Positions 1 through 11,272 of a stretch of 64,000 bases of DNA are shown here, in pieces (position 1 is the stretch's first letter; each line of letters starts with the position of its first letter). The position numbers were made by a program, and so were the translations under genes. The DNA lies in contig CALNHX010003587.1 of NCBI GenBank assembly GCA_940337035.1, positions 62,001 to 126,000 of the forward strand. The letters run 5' to 3'. The DNA is from Agriotes lineatus (taxonomy: Eukaryota; Arthropoda; Insecta; Coleoptera; Elateridae). The notes below the pieces were generated by a model. The model ran no database searches. It saw nothing but the letters and a program-made list of their open reading frames with translations, and was not told the origin of the DNA.

Positions 1-29
1 TTCTTAAGGGTGAAGACTATGTGCAAAAA
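1..29 (+). CDS. Possible 3' tail of an exon at the window edge
   Basis: The first 29 bases read through in one frame (ending ...EDYVQK) and are followed immediately by a strong donor consensus, GTAAGT, at 30-35. This could be the end of an exon of a + strand gene lying mostly to the left. Nothing else supports it, and a GTAAGT can occur by chance in AT-rich DNA. Confidence 0.15.
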
Positions 30-264
30 GTAAGTTGCTATAAATCGAATAGTTTATTAGTAAAGCTATCACACATTTTTGTGTCATTTGTAATAATCTC
101 AAAAATCCTACTCTGTTTAGATGTCACTTCACGCTGTTACCATCTGCATTTCTGCCTTTGTTGCACCCAGTACAGTTACTGAGCAGAATTACTGGATTTT
201 GGGAGGGGCCTTTTTGGCTCATTACTACAGCATTTACGACATTGGAAACACTAGAATTGGATTT

Positions 265-1110
265 GTTACTGCTGCTTAGAAAATGGATTGTTCGGATTTG
301 CTACTGACGCCTTATATATAAGCCGTTCACGACCTTTTTGGGACAGAGTTGGCTATGATTTTTTCTTTTCATGTTGGACTAACTGATTCGATGATATAGC
401 GGATGCAACATGTTTTTCTGTCAGTGTCTGTTCGACATTTTGTTGCCACCACATTGCCAGATTTATTATTTTAATATTCGTAAGAAAATAAATGATTTAT
501 CAAATGTGTAAAAATAATTTTAATTTTCGTCAAAGGAAAAGTCAAAATGCCCAAAATAATTTTGTTACAACAAAAACATTCCATTAAACGATGCTACTTC
601 CAATTTAAAAAGAACAGACCAAATTTAAAAGAACGCGAGTTGATGTGGAGACTAGAGAATATCCGGCAACAATGTACAACGTGACAACTAGCTGAAGCTC
701 TGAGAATTGGATGCTCAATACTCTTAAACTGAGTTGGCGGGGAGAATTCAGTTCTGCCAAATTTATTTTCGAGTGAAGATCAGTTGTTGTACCGATCTTC
801 ACTAAAAAATAATTTTGTCAGAACTGAATTGTCCCTGCCAACAGTGCCAACTCGGCTTAAGACTACTGCGCATCCAATTCTCAGAGCTTCAGCTAGTTGT
901 CACGCACTGTACTTATTCAGAAAACATAACCTTAAACTGAAAACAACCTAACCTAACACAAAAGGTGTCAATTTCCATGAGGGAGTTTAGTTGCAACAGA
1001 GGTTCTGCCAACAAAATTACTAGATGGTCATAGCCTCACTTGACCCAAAAAGATCGTGAACGGATTATATGTGGCGATTGCGATTGCAGTTTGCTGCTTA
1101 ATTTTTTCTG
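265..1110. mobile_element. Non-autonomous inverted-repeat element
   Basis: The segment near 310-365 (around CCGTTCACGACCTTTTTGGG) returns in reverse complement near 1020-1075, giving imperfect terminal inverted repeats of about 55 bp around roughly 0.75 kb. No transposase reading frame lies between them. A second, tighter palindrome at 681-905 sits inside. The exact ends and target duplication are not clear by eye. Confidence 0.55.
681..905. repeat. Imperfect palindrome, arms about 80 bp
   Basis: The left arm (681-760) starts GTGACAACTAGCTGAAGCTC and the right arm (about 815-905) is its reverse complement with scattered mismatches. A second short hairpin (GTGAAGATC / GATCTTCAC) lies in the loop. 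It is foldback/MITE-like, non-coding, and nested inside the inverted-repeat element around it. Confidence 0.7.
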
Positions 1111-1824
1111 AATATATTTTTAAGTTCAATAATAATTTTAAGATACTTAGTGTAGAATGGACTTATTCAACGAGTAAATTTTATATTGTAGAATAGATAT
1201 TTAACCCATACAACTTGTTACTGCATGGCGGTAGTAAGCAATGTATGTTGCATATTATAAAAGTTAGAATATGAAAATTGCCATTGAAATCAGTTTTAAA
1301 TACGACTTTCAAAAATCCTATTCTCTTGCCTACTATCTATAAAAGGTGTTCGTGGGAATAATAAGCAGTAGGTATACTAAGTTTTATTCTATATTATGTT
1401 TGATGCCATTTACTAAAATAGACACTAAAAATAGAAATAATTTTTCTTAGTACAGAGGGAGTGGCAAAGTATAGCAAGTTAGATATTCAAGTAGGTAGTA
1501 GTTAAATTTTGATAATGCATATTAACTCAAGTATGTTTTTGCTTTGTATTGTAGATTTGAATTAAACATTATCATTGCATTCATTAAGAAGCATTTTATT
1601 TGTCTAAATACATAAATTATTGTTTCCATTAATTACTAGTATGTAGAAACAATACGTGGTTGGTAACAACTGTCGAAGCAATCACGTAGATATCTAATTT
1701 CTAATCATTAGATGATAAACATTATCAAATGAGCAGCTTTATCTCTAATCGAATATTTCCAAAATAGTTTCCTGCAAATATTTCAACTAAATTGTAGTGA
1801 TAATTGGTCACCTTAAAGTTGATT
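1111..1824. other. AT-rich intergenic sequence upstream of the two-exon gene
   Basis: No reading frame or repeat arm is recognisable here. It must contain the promoter and 5' UTR of the gene whose first coding exon starts at 1825, but no convincing TATA or initiator element can be singled out in such AT-rich sequence. Confidence 0.4.
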
Positions 1825-1950
1825 ATGCAAGCGATGGCGACTAGAATAGTCTTCTTTGTGATCATTCTTTTCGGTTTTACTTGCCCTAAAGAAACAAATT
1901 TAAAGGTTAGAAATTACATAGAAAAAAAGCTCTTGGATAAGTCATTCCAG
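1825..1950 (+). CDS. Exon 1 (signal peptide) of a small secreted protein with a dynein-light-chain-like domain
   Basis: The frame from ATG 1825 encodes 42 residues: a short polar start, a hydrophobic core (IVFFVIILFGF), then a CPKET segment typical of a signal-peptide end, and a basic amphipathic stretch (RNYIEKKLLDKSFQ). It stops at a textbook donor, CAG|GTAAGA at 1951, in phase 0. A second in-frame Met at codon 4 could be the real start. The partner exon is 11273-11542, also phase 0, giving 131 residues in all. The intron of about 9.3 kb contains transposons only, although a small missed exon cannot be excluded. The domain call rests on exon 2; the secretion call rests on this exon. Function is unknown. 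Confidence 0.6.
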
Positions 1951-2096
1951 GTAAGATAAATTTTTATTTTTCTTAGCACGACATGGATTTATATGCATGA
2001 AAAAGGATTAAAACACAGAAAGCATAAAATATGCACTTATTTCTGTAAAACATACATGACTACTGATAAATTGAAAATTTTTATACTAATTAATAC

Positions 2097-2965
2097 AATG
2101 TGCTCCAGAACTACATTCCCACCGATTGGTCATAGATTCTTTAGGTTATAATAACTCTATTAAACCTAATATATGTTAGTACAAAGTGCCTCCAGTAAGA
2201 AATTATAGGGCCTTGAAGTTAATTTTTTTCTTTTTTCTTTTATGTTAATTCCCACAAATGTAAAGATACCGATTTGAATTTTGGTATACATGCGCACTAT
2301 TATGTACTGCACTAGTAAAAAATGTTTGATACACTTGACTTCACTGTAACAAGCACTTTACCTTTAACTGAAAACTCTTTTTAGCTATAACGTTACTTAT
2401 AACATTTATTTAAATTTTAAGTTATTATCTTGGCCTGATTAATTGATTTATTATTCCTGTTTACTAGATCACAATCATTACCAATTGTTTTTGTGATCAT
2501 GGCTACTTGATAATTGCACGTCTTAATGACAATCAAAAACCTTTGATGGGCATTTTAAGGTAAACGGTTGCCTTCACGCTTATGAACTAAGAGTACTTTA
2601 TTTTTACGCTTTTTAATTTTCTTTCGGATAATAATTTAAAATTTAAATAAATGTTATAAGTAACAAAGTTATAGGTACCTAAAAAGAGTTTTCAGATACC
2701 TATAGGTAAAGGGCCTCTTACAGTGAAGTCTAGTGTATCAAACATTTTTTACTAGTGCAGTACATAATAGTGCGCATGTATACCAAAATTCAAATCGGTA
2801 TCTTTACATTTGTGAAAATTAACAAAAAGAAAAAAGAAAAAATTGAACTTCAAGGCCCTATAACTTCTTACTGGAGGGGCTTTGTACTAAGGTATATTAG
2901 GTTTAATAGACTTATTATAACCTAAGAGATCTATGACTAATCGGTGGGAGGCAGTTCTGGAACAC
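2097..2965. repeat. Foldback element with arms of about 320 bp
   Basis: The left arm (about 2097-2420) begins near GTGCTCCAGAACTACATTCC and the right arm (about 2640-2965) is its reverse complement, ending in GAACACCCTGTAT. Arms match over several hundred bases with small indels around a spacer of about 210 bp. The ACACCCTGTAT terminus is a common end of arthropod DNA transposons. No coding capacity. It lies in the intron of the two-exon gene. Confidence 0.75.
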
Positions 2966-3106
2966 CCTGTATAAGACTCGCCATGGTAGAACGGATTATT
3001 ATTAAGTGTAAACAGTGTAAATTACGAAAATTGTTCATTTTGTTTATGCAAAATGTAGTCAGAATCAGGGACAATAAATTCGATTATAAGGCGTGGACTC
3101 AAAAGA

Positions 3107-4487
3107 TATATACTGGGTGACAATGAGACCAGGGCCATGCCTCTATCTCCGTTACTTATGAATGAATTTGGATGAAATTTGATACAAGGATACTAGACAT
3201 AATTTCGGATTGACATACAAGTTTAATCAAAATGGCCGAATTCCGGTTTCACCGGGAATAACACTAACTTAATTTTTTTAAATGAATCATCTTATATATT
3301 TTTTTAAGATTAACAATGGGGGCGAGATGTGTGGAATCCCTTGACAAAGTGATAAAAGATAAAAATATCCAAAGGGAAACAAAAATAAAGTTATATAAGA
3401 CAGTAATACGCCCTGTAGTAACTTTTGGAGCTGAAACATGGGTAGTAACCAAAGAATATGGGAAAAAATAGACATCTGGGAAAGGAAAATCTTAAGAAAA
3501 ATAGTGGGAGGAATTAACGAAAATGGAGAATGGAGAAGAAGGACCAATTTAGAACTGGAAGAAATATACAAGGAGCCCAAACTAACAATTGTCATCAAGC
3601 AAAGCAGACTAAGATGGCTAGGCCACATAGGCAGGATGAAGGAAGATGAACCGGTCAGGAAGACGCAGAAAGTGGAAGCAGAAGGAAAGAATAGAAAAGG
3701 GAGACCAAAAATTACATGGTGGGGAGACGTACAGCAGGACCTGAGAAACTTGGGACTTACAAGATGGGAAGAAATAGCAAAAGACAGGAAGGCGTGGAAG
3801 CACGCCGTTGAAGCCACAGGCCACTAGGCCCGAAGTGCTGAACTATATATATATATATCTTATATATTTTATGTTTTTTGCAATCTACGACTCAAATTAC
3901 ATACAACAGTTCTGCCAAATTTACTTAGGTATTACAAAGAAATATTATAGAAATTAATTAATTAATTATTCTTCAATTTTAGATAAAGCAGTGCATGATG
4001 CATATCGTTAGATTGGTAATTAAATTTGCTGTTTAATGGCAAGATGGCCCTTGGTAGGTGCCATTTAAGAAAAGTGACTTTTTCTTAAGTGTTTAGCAAA
4101 TTTTTTCTTTGGCTAAGGGTTTTCATTGATAAAATACCTATTATTATTAGTTGCTAGAGTCAATTAGAACATAGTTTTTCAAGTCACAGTCTTCTATAGT
4201 AAAAAATAAATGTTGAAAAAAAATGTCTTTGTTTGAAAAAAAAATTTGGCGGGACTGGTTTATGTAGTCTGACTAGTAGATTCAGAAAAATATAAAATAT
4301 ACAGGGTGATCCATTTAAAAAATCCAAGTTGGTATCATTCTCGGTGAAACTGGAAGTCGGTCATTTCGAGTATATTTATCGGTCAATCAGAAATTATCAC
4401 TAGTATCTTCATATAAAATTTTATCTAAATCTATTCATAAATAAAGAATATATAAGCATGCCCCTGTTCTTATTGTCCCCGGTATAT
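3107..4487. mobile_element. Inverted about 190-bp arms flanking a LINE fragment
   Basis: The segment 3107-3295 returns in reverse complement at 4296-4487 with about one mismatch in five to six bases. It is either a TIR transposon of about 1.38 kb or two inverted copies of a MITE. The inner ends resemble ACAGGGTGATCC, a widespread arthropod repeat terminus. The interior holds the LINE C-terminal fragment at 3320-3835 and about 450 bp of AT-rich filler. Confidence 0.6.
3320..3835 (+). pseudogene. Non-LTR retrotransposon RT C-terminus (RTE/Proto2-like)
   Basis: An open frame from about 3438 to 3827 encodes the region after the reverse-transcriptase core: a conserved LRWLGHIGRM block, then a basic GRP-rich segment and W-containing end (WEEIAKDRKAWK). 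Upstream, 3320-3438 reads in another frame as the preceding VVTFGAETW-like block. This arrangement is typical of arthropod endonuclease-reverse transcriptase LINEs of the RTE type. The catalytic domain is absent, so it is a 5'-truncated copy. It ends in an (AT)n run (3842-3860), a plausible 3' tail. Confidence 0.75.
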
Positions 4488-4600
4488 TATTTTAGACTAT
4501 CTAGAAATGGACCTTGCAGAGCTAAATGTGGGGGGCTCCATTCTGTTTGCGATGGCAAAAAAGCAAGAAAAATATTTTTAGAACTTTTATTACTGAAAAT

Positions 4601-4900
4601 AATACGCCAGCGTGGCTCAGATGGTTAGAGCATCGGACTGCGGCGCGGAAGTCTGGAGTTCAAATCCCAGATCGATGCCTGGCGGGCGGCCTACCCAGTC
4701 GCTTTAAATAATTGGGAACCTGCGTTCGAAAGAACAAGGGGTAATAATGCGGCTGTCTAATGCGTGGTGCTCACCACATCACCACGTGTCATGAATTTGA
4801 CACGCGACAGTCGGGTGTGAGAGCGAGGATACGGAAGCTCTAACCTTCCGCCTTGCAGGCCAAGCTCCTTCATGGGGTGTTAGTGCCTCACCATTATTAT
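4601..4900 (+). mobile_element. tRNA-derived SINE with target-site duplication
   Basis: The head has a pol III box A (TGGCTCAGATGGTTAGAGCA, about 4612) and box B (GAGTTCAAATCCC, about 4658) at tRNA spacing. It is followed by a tRNA-unrelated body and an (ATT)n tail. Flanks TTATTACTGAAAAT at 4587-4600 and again at about 4899-4912 form a target-site duplication, which fixes the ends. The head does not fold into a normal anticodon arm, so it is not a functional tRNA gene. An 86-bp piece of the same head recurs at 13135-13220. Confidence 0.85.
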
Positions 4901-5149
4901 TATTACTGAAAATTGATGATGAATTTTATACGTACATTCCATTTACAAGCTTATTTTTGAATATTTCTCATTGATTTATAAACTAGTGGAAACTTTATTC
5001 TTTCTAGATGCAGATGGCGTCAAATTCATCTCAAAATTATTTTCAACAGATGCTACATATATTGCTTAAACAAAACGTAGTACTGAGAAATGTGTAGAAA
5101 AGAATGAAGAAATTTTTACTGAAAGATTTATCTTTATTGCTTTATTGTT

Positions 5150-6730
5150 GCAAAAAATACAATTTATTTTTCGGTGCGTGTTTTCAGTTGTACACGTGTT
5201 GCGCCTTGCCAATCACTGATTTGCACCACGTAGCCCAGGAGATAAAGGGATGACGTGGGGAAAAATTAGGGGAAAGCTGTACTTTGGCCAGTTAGACCAC
5301 TACAAGAGATAGATTTTATCAAAACTTCCCGCTTTTCCACTCTGTGGTTCTTCTTCATTGCTCTTTAGAACTTCACATTCGCAGATTTTAGAAAACTTAT
5401 TTATATCTCGGTAACCAATGGTCGTAACGATGTAATTTTTTGGCTTTATTCTAAAACAATGTGAGAGAAAAAATCTATTTAAGTTTCATGACAATCGACT
5501 GCAATTGATGTTGCAAACGATGCTGATGAGACGCGTTTGATATGTGGGGAAGATTTTCCAAGACAAATTTTTATCAACCATCACCTTTAGTTAGGGTTGT
5601 CAAGGGGAAGTAGCGAGCTTCGTTCAAATTTTAAGTATTTACTCATCCCATACAAAAAAAGTCCTCACTAGTACAATTTTTCTCAAGGAATTCCTGCTTG
5701 AACAAAAATATTCGCTCGGCTCTCAGTTTCAGGTAACGATTTTATCAGTTCATGGCTTTGCGTTTTCTGGGTTGGAAAAACTTTAAGCCATTGAATGAAA
5801 TTAGCTACTTTCGTTTTACAACCCTAACCTTATTCAGCATAAAGATACAATTTGTATGATGCTTCCACATCGAATAGATACACATACACATCATACGCGT
5901 CTCATTAACGTCATCTGAGAGTTTATATGCATGTTCAAACGTCGCTAGGAAATAAAATTTTATCAACTGAATGACGCTGGAAGATAGAAGACGTAGAAAT
6001 GAACGGACAAAAGAAGAAAGCATTGAGACATATTGCTAGTTCAATGTCCTTTGCCTCGCATGAATTTTTACGACTCGCAGCTGTAAGTCAGGATGTAGAA
6101 AATATTGTGGATGCAAAAAAGCGGGCTTGAATTGCTCCGCAAAATGTGAGCACTGCACTGAATTGTCATGTCACCACTCACCAATCTTTCTAGAAGAAAG
6201 TGACGTTCCTTTTGGCGAGTGACCATTTATATATTATACATTTTGACTATATATACTGTAAATAATTAAAACGGGACGTTATTGTAACATATTTTGCTTT
6301 TTTAAACAAGATATGAGGGTAAAACAAAACTTTTAATTTAAAAATTAAAATAATTTGTTTTCGGTTTCATTAAAATTAAGAAAAATCTGAACGTTAGCTC
6401 ACACACAAACAAAAATATTTTTTAGTACATTATTTTAGGATAAAGCCAAAAATATACAGCTTGACGACCATTGGTTACCGAAATATAAAGCAGGTTTTTA
6501 AGCCTGCGAATTTGTAGCTTGAAGGCGAACTGAGATTCAATCACAGGTGGGAGGGGCGAGGGAATTTCTATCTCTTGTGGTGGTCTAACAACTGATCAAA
6601 GTTCAGCTTTCCTCTAATTTTTCCCGACGTCATCCCTTTATTTCCTTGGCTACGTGATGCAAATCAGTGATCAGCGAGACACAACACGCGTATAAGTCAA
6701 AACACGCAGCGGAAAATAAGTCATGCTGCA
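5150..6730. mobile_element. Long-TIR transposon carrying a cysteine-rich CXC remnant
   Basis: The segment 5150-5460 returns in reverse complement at about 6425-6725, giving terminal inverted repeats of about 300 bp. Matching landmarks include the TACGTGG/CCACGTA region, GGGATGACGT and GGTAACCAATGGTCGT. The interior of about 0.95 kb contains a recognisable piece of a cysteine-rich protein (6067-6222, + strand) of the family also seen at 34.9-46.7 kb between other long arms. No DDE transposase is visible. It lies in the intron of the two-exon gene. Confidence 0.7.
6067..6222 (+). pseudogene. Cysteine-rich CXC C-terminus of an XPG-like family protein
   Basis: The frame through 6091 encodes C-x3-C-x3-C-x-C-x6-C-x3-C-x2-C-x4-C, containing GCKKAGLNCSAKCEHC, and ends at TGA 6220. 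This spacing matches the C-terminal cysteine motif I know from a multi-copy arthropod family whose upstream part has an XPG/FEN1-like fold with a GCDTT motif. Here the upstream part is not readable (frameshifts). The minus-strand copy at 34930-35660 has the related pattern GGRKSGINCMAVCHNC. The family name and function are unknown to me. Confidence 0.55.
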
Positions 6731-7404
6731 CACACGGGCTCTCAAAGTGAATTCAAAATTTCACACATTCCGTTAAATTATAGAACTACAAAATTAAATT
6801 TAAAAAAGTGTAGCCTATTATATACGACGATGGTTCACTAAGTAATAAGTATTGTCCCAAAGATTGAAGCAAACAATGGAGAACTTCGAAACATTTAAAC
6901 TGTCAACATAGACTGCGGATAGGTTAATACATTTTGTGCATCGGTACTGAAATATTTGAATGCCTTTGAACAAGTCTATTTAATGTTCCACAAACCACTC
7001 GTTTACCGCCACCACCACCTCTTCTTCACCCGTAAAATTAATTTCCCAACCATTTTCTTTTAATTTAGAGGATAAGCAACTAGTCATTGCGGGTCAAATC
7101 AGTAGAAATGGGAGTAGAGTTACCATCCGTCCGGTTTTTGTCTGGACAGTCAAGTATTTGAGATTACTGTCCGGCGTACGATTCTCATCTCAAACCGGAC
7201 ACAAAATGTTTCGTTTTAGGACCAAAAAATTCCAATATCAATCTTTTTGCGATATAACTATTACACCGTGGTTTAATTTATTTTAACTAAAATACCATCT
7301 AGGGTTATACCACGTTGTACTCTTCTACTTATAAACAGTGTGTTCCAACTTTAAAGAACGAATAGACGCAAACAGCAATGATAGCGTGTGCGCTATCCAG
7401 TGCG
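6731..7404. other. Intronic sequence with no recognised feature
   Basis: A poly-pyrimidine/CCACC stretch near 7005-7030 and general AT-rich filler. I see no reading frame or inverted repeat. Confidence 0.4.
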
Positions 7405-8299
7405 TGTACAACCAATACCACCTAAAGAAAAAGGCAGCAGTTCTACAGCGTGACGTCAGCGCAAGAAGACCACTCAGCGCAGAGTGTTAACATGTGTTCA
7501 TAACTTAAAAAAATAAGGAAATGGAAAACGAGATTTCAAAGCAAAAAGCGTAATTTTGAATACAAAACCCTAGTATAGGTAGCGCAATATAAATCCCAAT
7601 ATGTAATAGGTCACTTTCCAATCTATGAATCTTGGTATAAAGTATAAAACTCTAAATTAGGTTTATTATTTGTTAACACACTTAGTTTTCTACCCTTACT
7701 TCTTTTGCTCAATCGATTATTAATCACTTGACCACAATCATTTGTAATAGAAGTACCTAATGGTTGTAAAGTTAATATCAGCTATTATTTACTCGTTATG
7801 ACAATGGCACCCGAGAAAATGAATTAAATAATCCTTCTGTTGCGTCCTAGTAATTTGGTGTAAAATATAATTTAGTGTTTATTTTAAATCAAATTACCGT
7901 GACGCACCACCTCTGTAAGAAATTTCAAAACCAGCTCCATTATAGTTGATATAATACTTCCTTGAAAGAAAATGTAATTCGTATACTTTACTAGTAAAGT
8001 GCCATGCGATGACAATGCATTTACTACACAACTTCTGTACCGGTTATTTACACGCTTATCTGTGCAATACTGATGGTAAATTACTCACGAACACACCACC
8101 AAACACTAACGAAAGCACTGAGTGCCTTGTCAATTAAAAAAGCTAAACTAGTATAATTTATTGATAATTGCCCTTGTAGTTGCGAGCTCTACTCATAGTT
8201 CACGTCGGCGGCTATAAATGGCATTCTTTACCTGAAGTCACGACCTCGTGACGTCAGAGAACTGAGGCCTTTCTTTAGGTGGTATTGGTGCAGCTGACC
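7405..8299. mobile_element. Non-autonomous TIR element
   Basis: ACCAATACCACCTAAAGAAA at 7411 returns as its complement ending about 8291, and the adjoining TGACGTCA-containing stretch is also shared (7450 and 8249). Arms are about 50 bp around roughly 0.8 kb with no transposase frame. Target duplication not determined. Confidence 0.55.
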
Positions 8300-8469
8300 T
8301 GTTCACTACATCGGCGATGCAGGGCATTTATGTAAAAACGAAGTCATTACATTTCATTTTTCTGACTTCTATATGTTAGGTAATTGTTAAGTAGTGGCAC
8401 TTGGTTTAGAGTAAACCTATAAATTAAAATCATCGGGAGGAATGAAGAGGATTAGGTTTCACGTAGCTA

Positions 8470-8760
8470 TATACATTTTCTTCGTTCTGTATGTGTAGAG
8501 TATTATTATTTTCTGAATATGAAAAAGAAATATGTCCGGTTTTTGTGAATACGAAAGGTAGCAACCCTAAGCGGGAGGTTGCTTAAAAAATTTAAAAACA
8601 ACATTGTGACTGGCAGCCATGAAAACACAGCACTTTTGTGGGCCAGACCATTGTCTTGATGGAACAAGACGCCATGCTTCAAGTTTTCTCGTCTTTTTGT
8701 TGGCTCATCATCGGAGAAAAATACCACTTTAAAAGCCTAACAACCTTTTACAATAATCTT
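8470..8760 (-). pseudogene. Mariner-type transposase fragment
   Basis: On the minus strand, the frame at 8727-8506 contains KRRENLKHGVLFHQDNGLAH, the block around the second catalytic Asp (HQDN) of mariner transposases, followed by KSAV. The text then shifts frame toward the expected hydrophobic and PP segments. Only about 70 residues of a normal length of about 350 remain, and no TIRs are evident. Confidence 0.7.
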
Positions 8761-9420
8761 GACTGCTGAAAGATTGACTAGAAATTTTCGAGGAGTGGGG
8801 AGTTCTTATGCTGCCATTCTAACTGTATCGTTTTGACTGGTTCAAAGCGATGAAATATATGTTTATAAAAATTTATCCGAATCTCTGTTAATTACCTTCA
8901 TCAGCGGCAACTTTTCTGATCTGTTTCTGATCGGCCATTTTTGATAACCAGTTATTTTTTAAGATCCGACACAATTCATCATGCGAATTCTGTTCAACAA
9001 TGCCTATTGAAAAGTTATAATCTCACTGTTATAAATCTGACAGTGTGGGTTACTCTGGGTACGATAATTCAGTTCCTAAAATCAATGACCACTCACCATT
9101 TGAGTAGGCATAATGAGAAATTACGTCGTAGTCCGGTATATTTTTTCTAAAATCATCGAACGAGTGAAAGTTATTTTATTTATCTAAGGAATTACTTACC
9201 TCTACTATTGGAAGAAGTTTGTAATATTCTGGATGTTTGCAATATTTGTTGACTTAGAAAACATCTGCTCTACTAAATTTTGTCAAATCAAAACATCCAA
9301 TTACTTGCCCTTTTAGTAGAGGACGAGAGTTCATTTAAATTTTCGAGTAAGAACAAAAAAAGACAACAGAAGAACAGAAATACATAAATAAGCCTATTGC
9401 TCTTTTATAAATACATACAA

Positions 9421-10005
9421 TGTTTTACTCACAATCGGTTAATAACAGGTACGTTTTTAACTTTCAAAACAGTAGGAAAGACAGTCATTGTTTACTTTAC
9501 TTTCCCAGCTAGCCGGGAAAGATTTTCCCGACTAGCTAAACGTCACTTTCAGTGAACTTGTCATGATGCCTATAGCAACAGCGTAGCAGTTTCCTTTGTT
9601 AAAGTGACTTATTAAACTGCGATAAAAATACATATTATTTGAAACTTAACCTAATTAAATAAATAATGACAAAAACCGATTGTGAGTAATAATATATTAC
9701 ATACCGAGGTGGAAAGTGTTTCATTACTGTCGAGACAGGAATGAAACTTTTCACCGGGGTATGTATACTATTTTACTCACAATCCGTTTTTGTCATTATT
9801 GGGAAAATAAAGTAATGGTTCGCTTTTCTACTGTTTTGAAGGTTAGAAACGTACCTATTATTAACCGATTGTGAGTAAAATAGTATACATACCACGGTAA
9901 AAAGTTTAATTCCTGTCTCGAGATAAAGTTAACGCGTCTCGGTTAACTACTTAATCTCTCGACAGTAATGAAACACTTCCCACCTCGGTATATAATATAC
10001 TATTT
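9421..10005. repeat. Cluster of related palindromic elements
   Basis: Three overlapping inverted repeats. The outer arms are 9421-9510 and about 9795-9890 (ACTCACAATCGGTTAATAA). A near-continuous palindrome spans about 9664-9800, centred on ACTGTCGAGACAGG with arms near 60 bp. A second palindrome of similar design spans about 9888-10005. All share the ACTCACAATC and TACCG(A/C)GGT motifs, so one family appears to have inserted into or copied beside itself. Non-coding. Confidence 0.7.
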
Positions 10006-10059
10006 CTAAATTAAGAAAAGGTTTGTACAATTTTATGGATATAATACAATAAATTGCTT

Positions 10060-10880
10060 CCTCCGGGCCTGTGGATAGGCAACTAGTCCGACAGCGGTGC
10101 CGAGTTGGACGATTTGATGGCGTATGAAAGTGGTACCGGGTAGCAGTAAAGCTGGAAGTGGAGTATTGATCTGTAACAGGACGATTAGTGTAAAGATTCG
10201 ATTTATGACCAGTTCGACCCCTAGGGAGAAGTTTAGTCCGTTAAGCGGGTTCGTGTTATTGACTCAAGTTGTACGGGGGGCCTCTTTGACGGGCGAATTC
10301 GTCAACGACGGCGTTTAAGTAAGTCTTTTCTTTATTTTTGGGCAGTGTTTCGTTATCCTGGTTATGATTCCTCACTGGTGGCGTTACAGAAAGGAACAAT
10401 TACTGTGGTCAGGTTACGGTCGGAATGACGGCCACGTGAGGAAAGGTGCAACTCGCTGACACCGAATATAGCGTCAAGAGGTTGTACAAGGAAATAGCTC
10501 ACGGCATAATATGACTGTTCAGAGAGCTCGGGTTGTAATAATACAATTCTACCTTTTTGTTTTCCAATCAAGCTTCGCTTGATAACAGGCGAAGCTTGTA
10601 AAGTAAGTCTAAAAGTCGGACTAGCTGCGAGAACCGGCTGCGGTCAAAAATTAATAAAGCTCCGGGCTCCTTTCCAGCGAGCGGTAGATCGGCTTCTCGG
10701 GGCTTTCCGGTTTCGATACCAGGACCAAGTCAATTCGGTGGTGGTCTCAGAGCGTGAGTTTGCTCTGCGGCGTGATTGAAGCATAAAGCCCCCTGGCTGG
10801 GATGCCGGGCTGAAGTTATTTTCAAGGAGCGTGGCAGCTCGCTTATCGGCTGGGGCGATTAGGGAAAAGAATTGTATTGT
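10060..10880. other. GC-rich island of unknown nature
   Basis: About 0.8 kb is visibly richer in G+C than its surroundings and contains no long open frame; the longest are about 65 codons and match nothing I recognise. There is a short hairpin near 10567-10600 (CAAGCTTCGCTTG / CAGGCGAAGCTTG). It could be an LTR or leader of an unrecognised retroelement, or a CpG-type regulatory island in the intron 0.4 kb before exon 2. No terminal repeats were found. Confidence 0.35.
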
Positions 10881-11272
10881 AATGATAAATACGTAGATCT
10901 ACGTGTGCTATCAGGATATTTGCATTGAAATGTCTCCACGACATCGCAGGTCAAGGTGGGACAGGCGCAGAATCGGGCGCTTTACCTTCTTTGGAATTTT
11001 ATTATCGAGAAAAGCGCCAAAAGTGACGGGAGATTAGCTGCCAGCAAATTCTAAATGCATTAATTGTGCTTTTCATTAATTTACGCCAGGCTAACGTCAC
11101 AAGTTGACCAAATTTTGATGCCATTAGAAGTGAAATAAGTAGATCTAGCAAATAGAGACATTAAAAACTGAAATTAACTGAAAACTTACCGAATTATAAC
11201 ACAACCATCTATGGTGTTACGAAATGAGTAATTGAATAATATATACCTACTTACTGCACTCTTTATTTTCAG

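Noticed and set aside
3287..3817. Minus-strand 176-codon frame
   Set aside because: Shadow of the LINE coding sequence on the opposite strand.
4606..4680. tRNA gene
   Set aside because: Boxes A and B are present, but the anticodon arm does not pair properly, and the sequence continues into a SINE body with an ATT tail and TSD; another copy of the head occurs at 13135.
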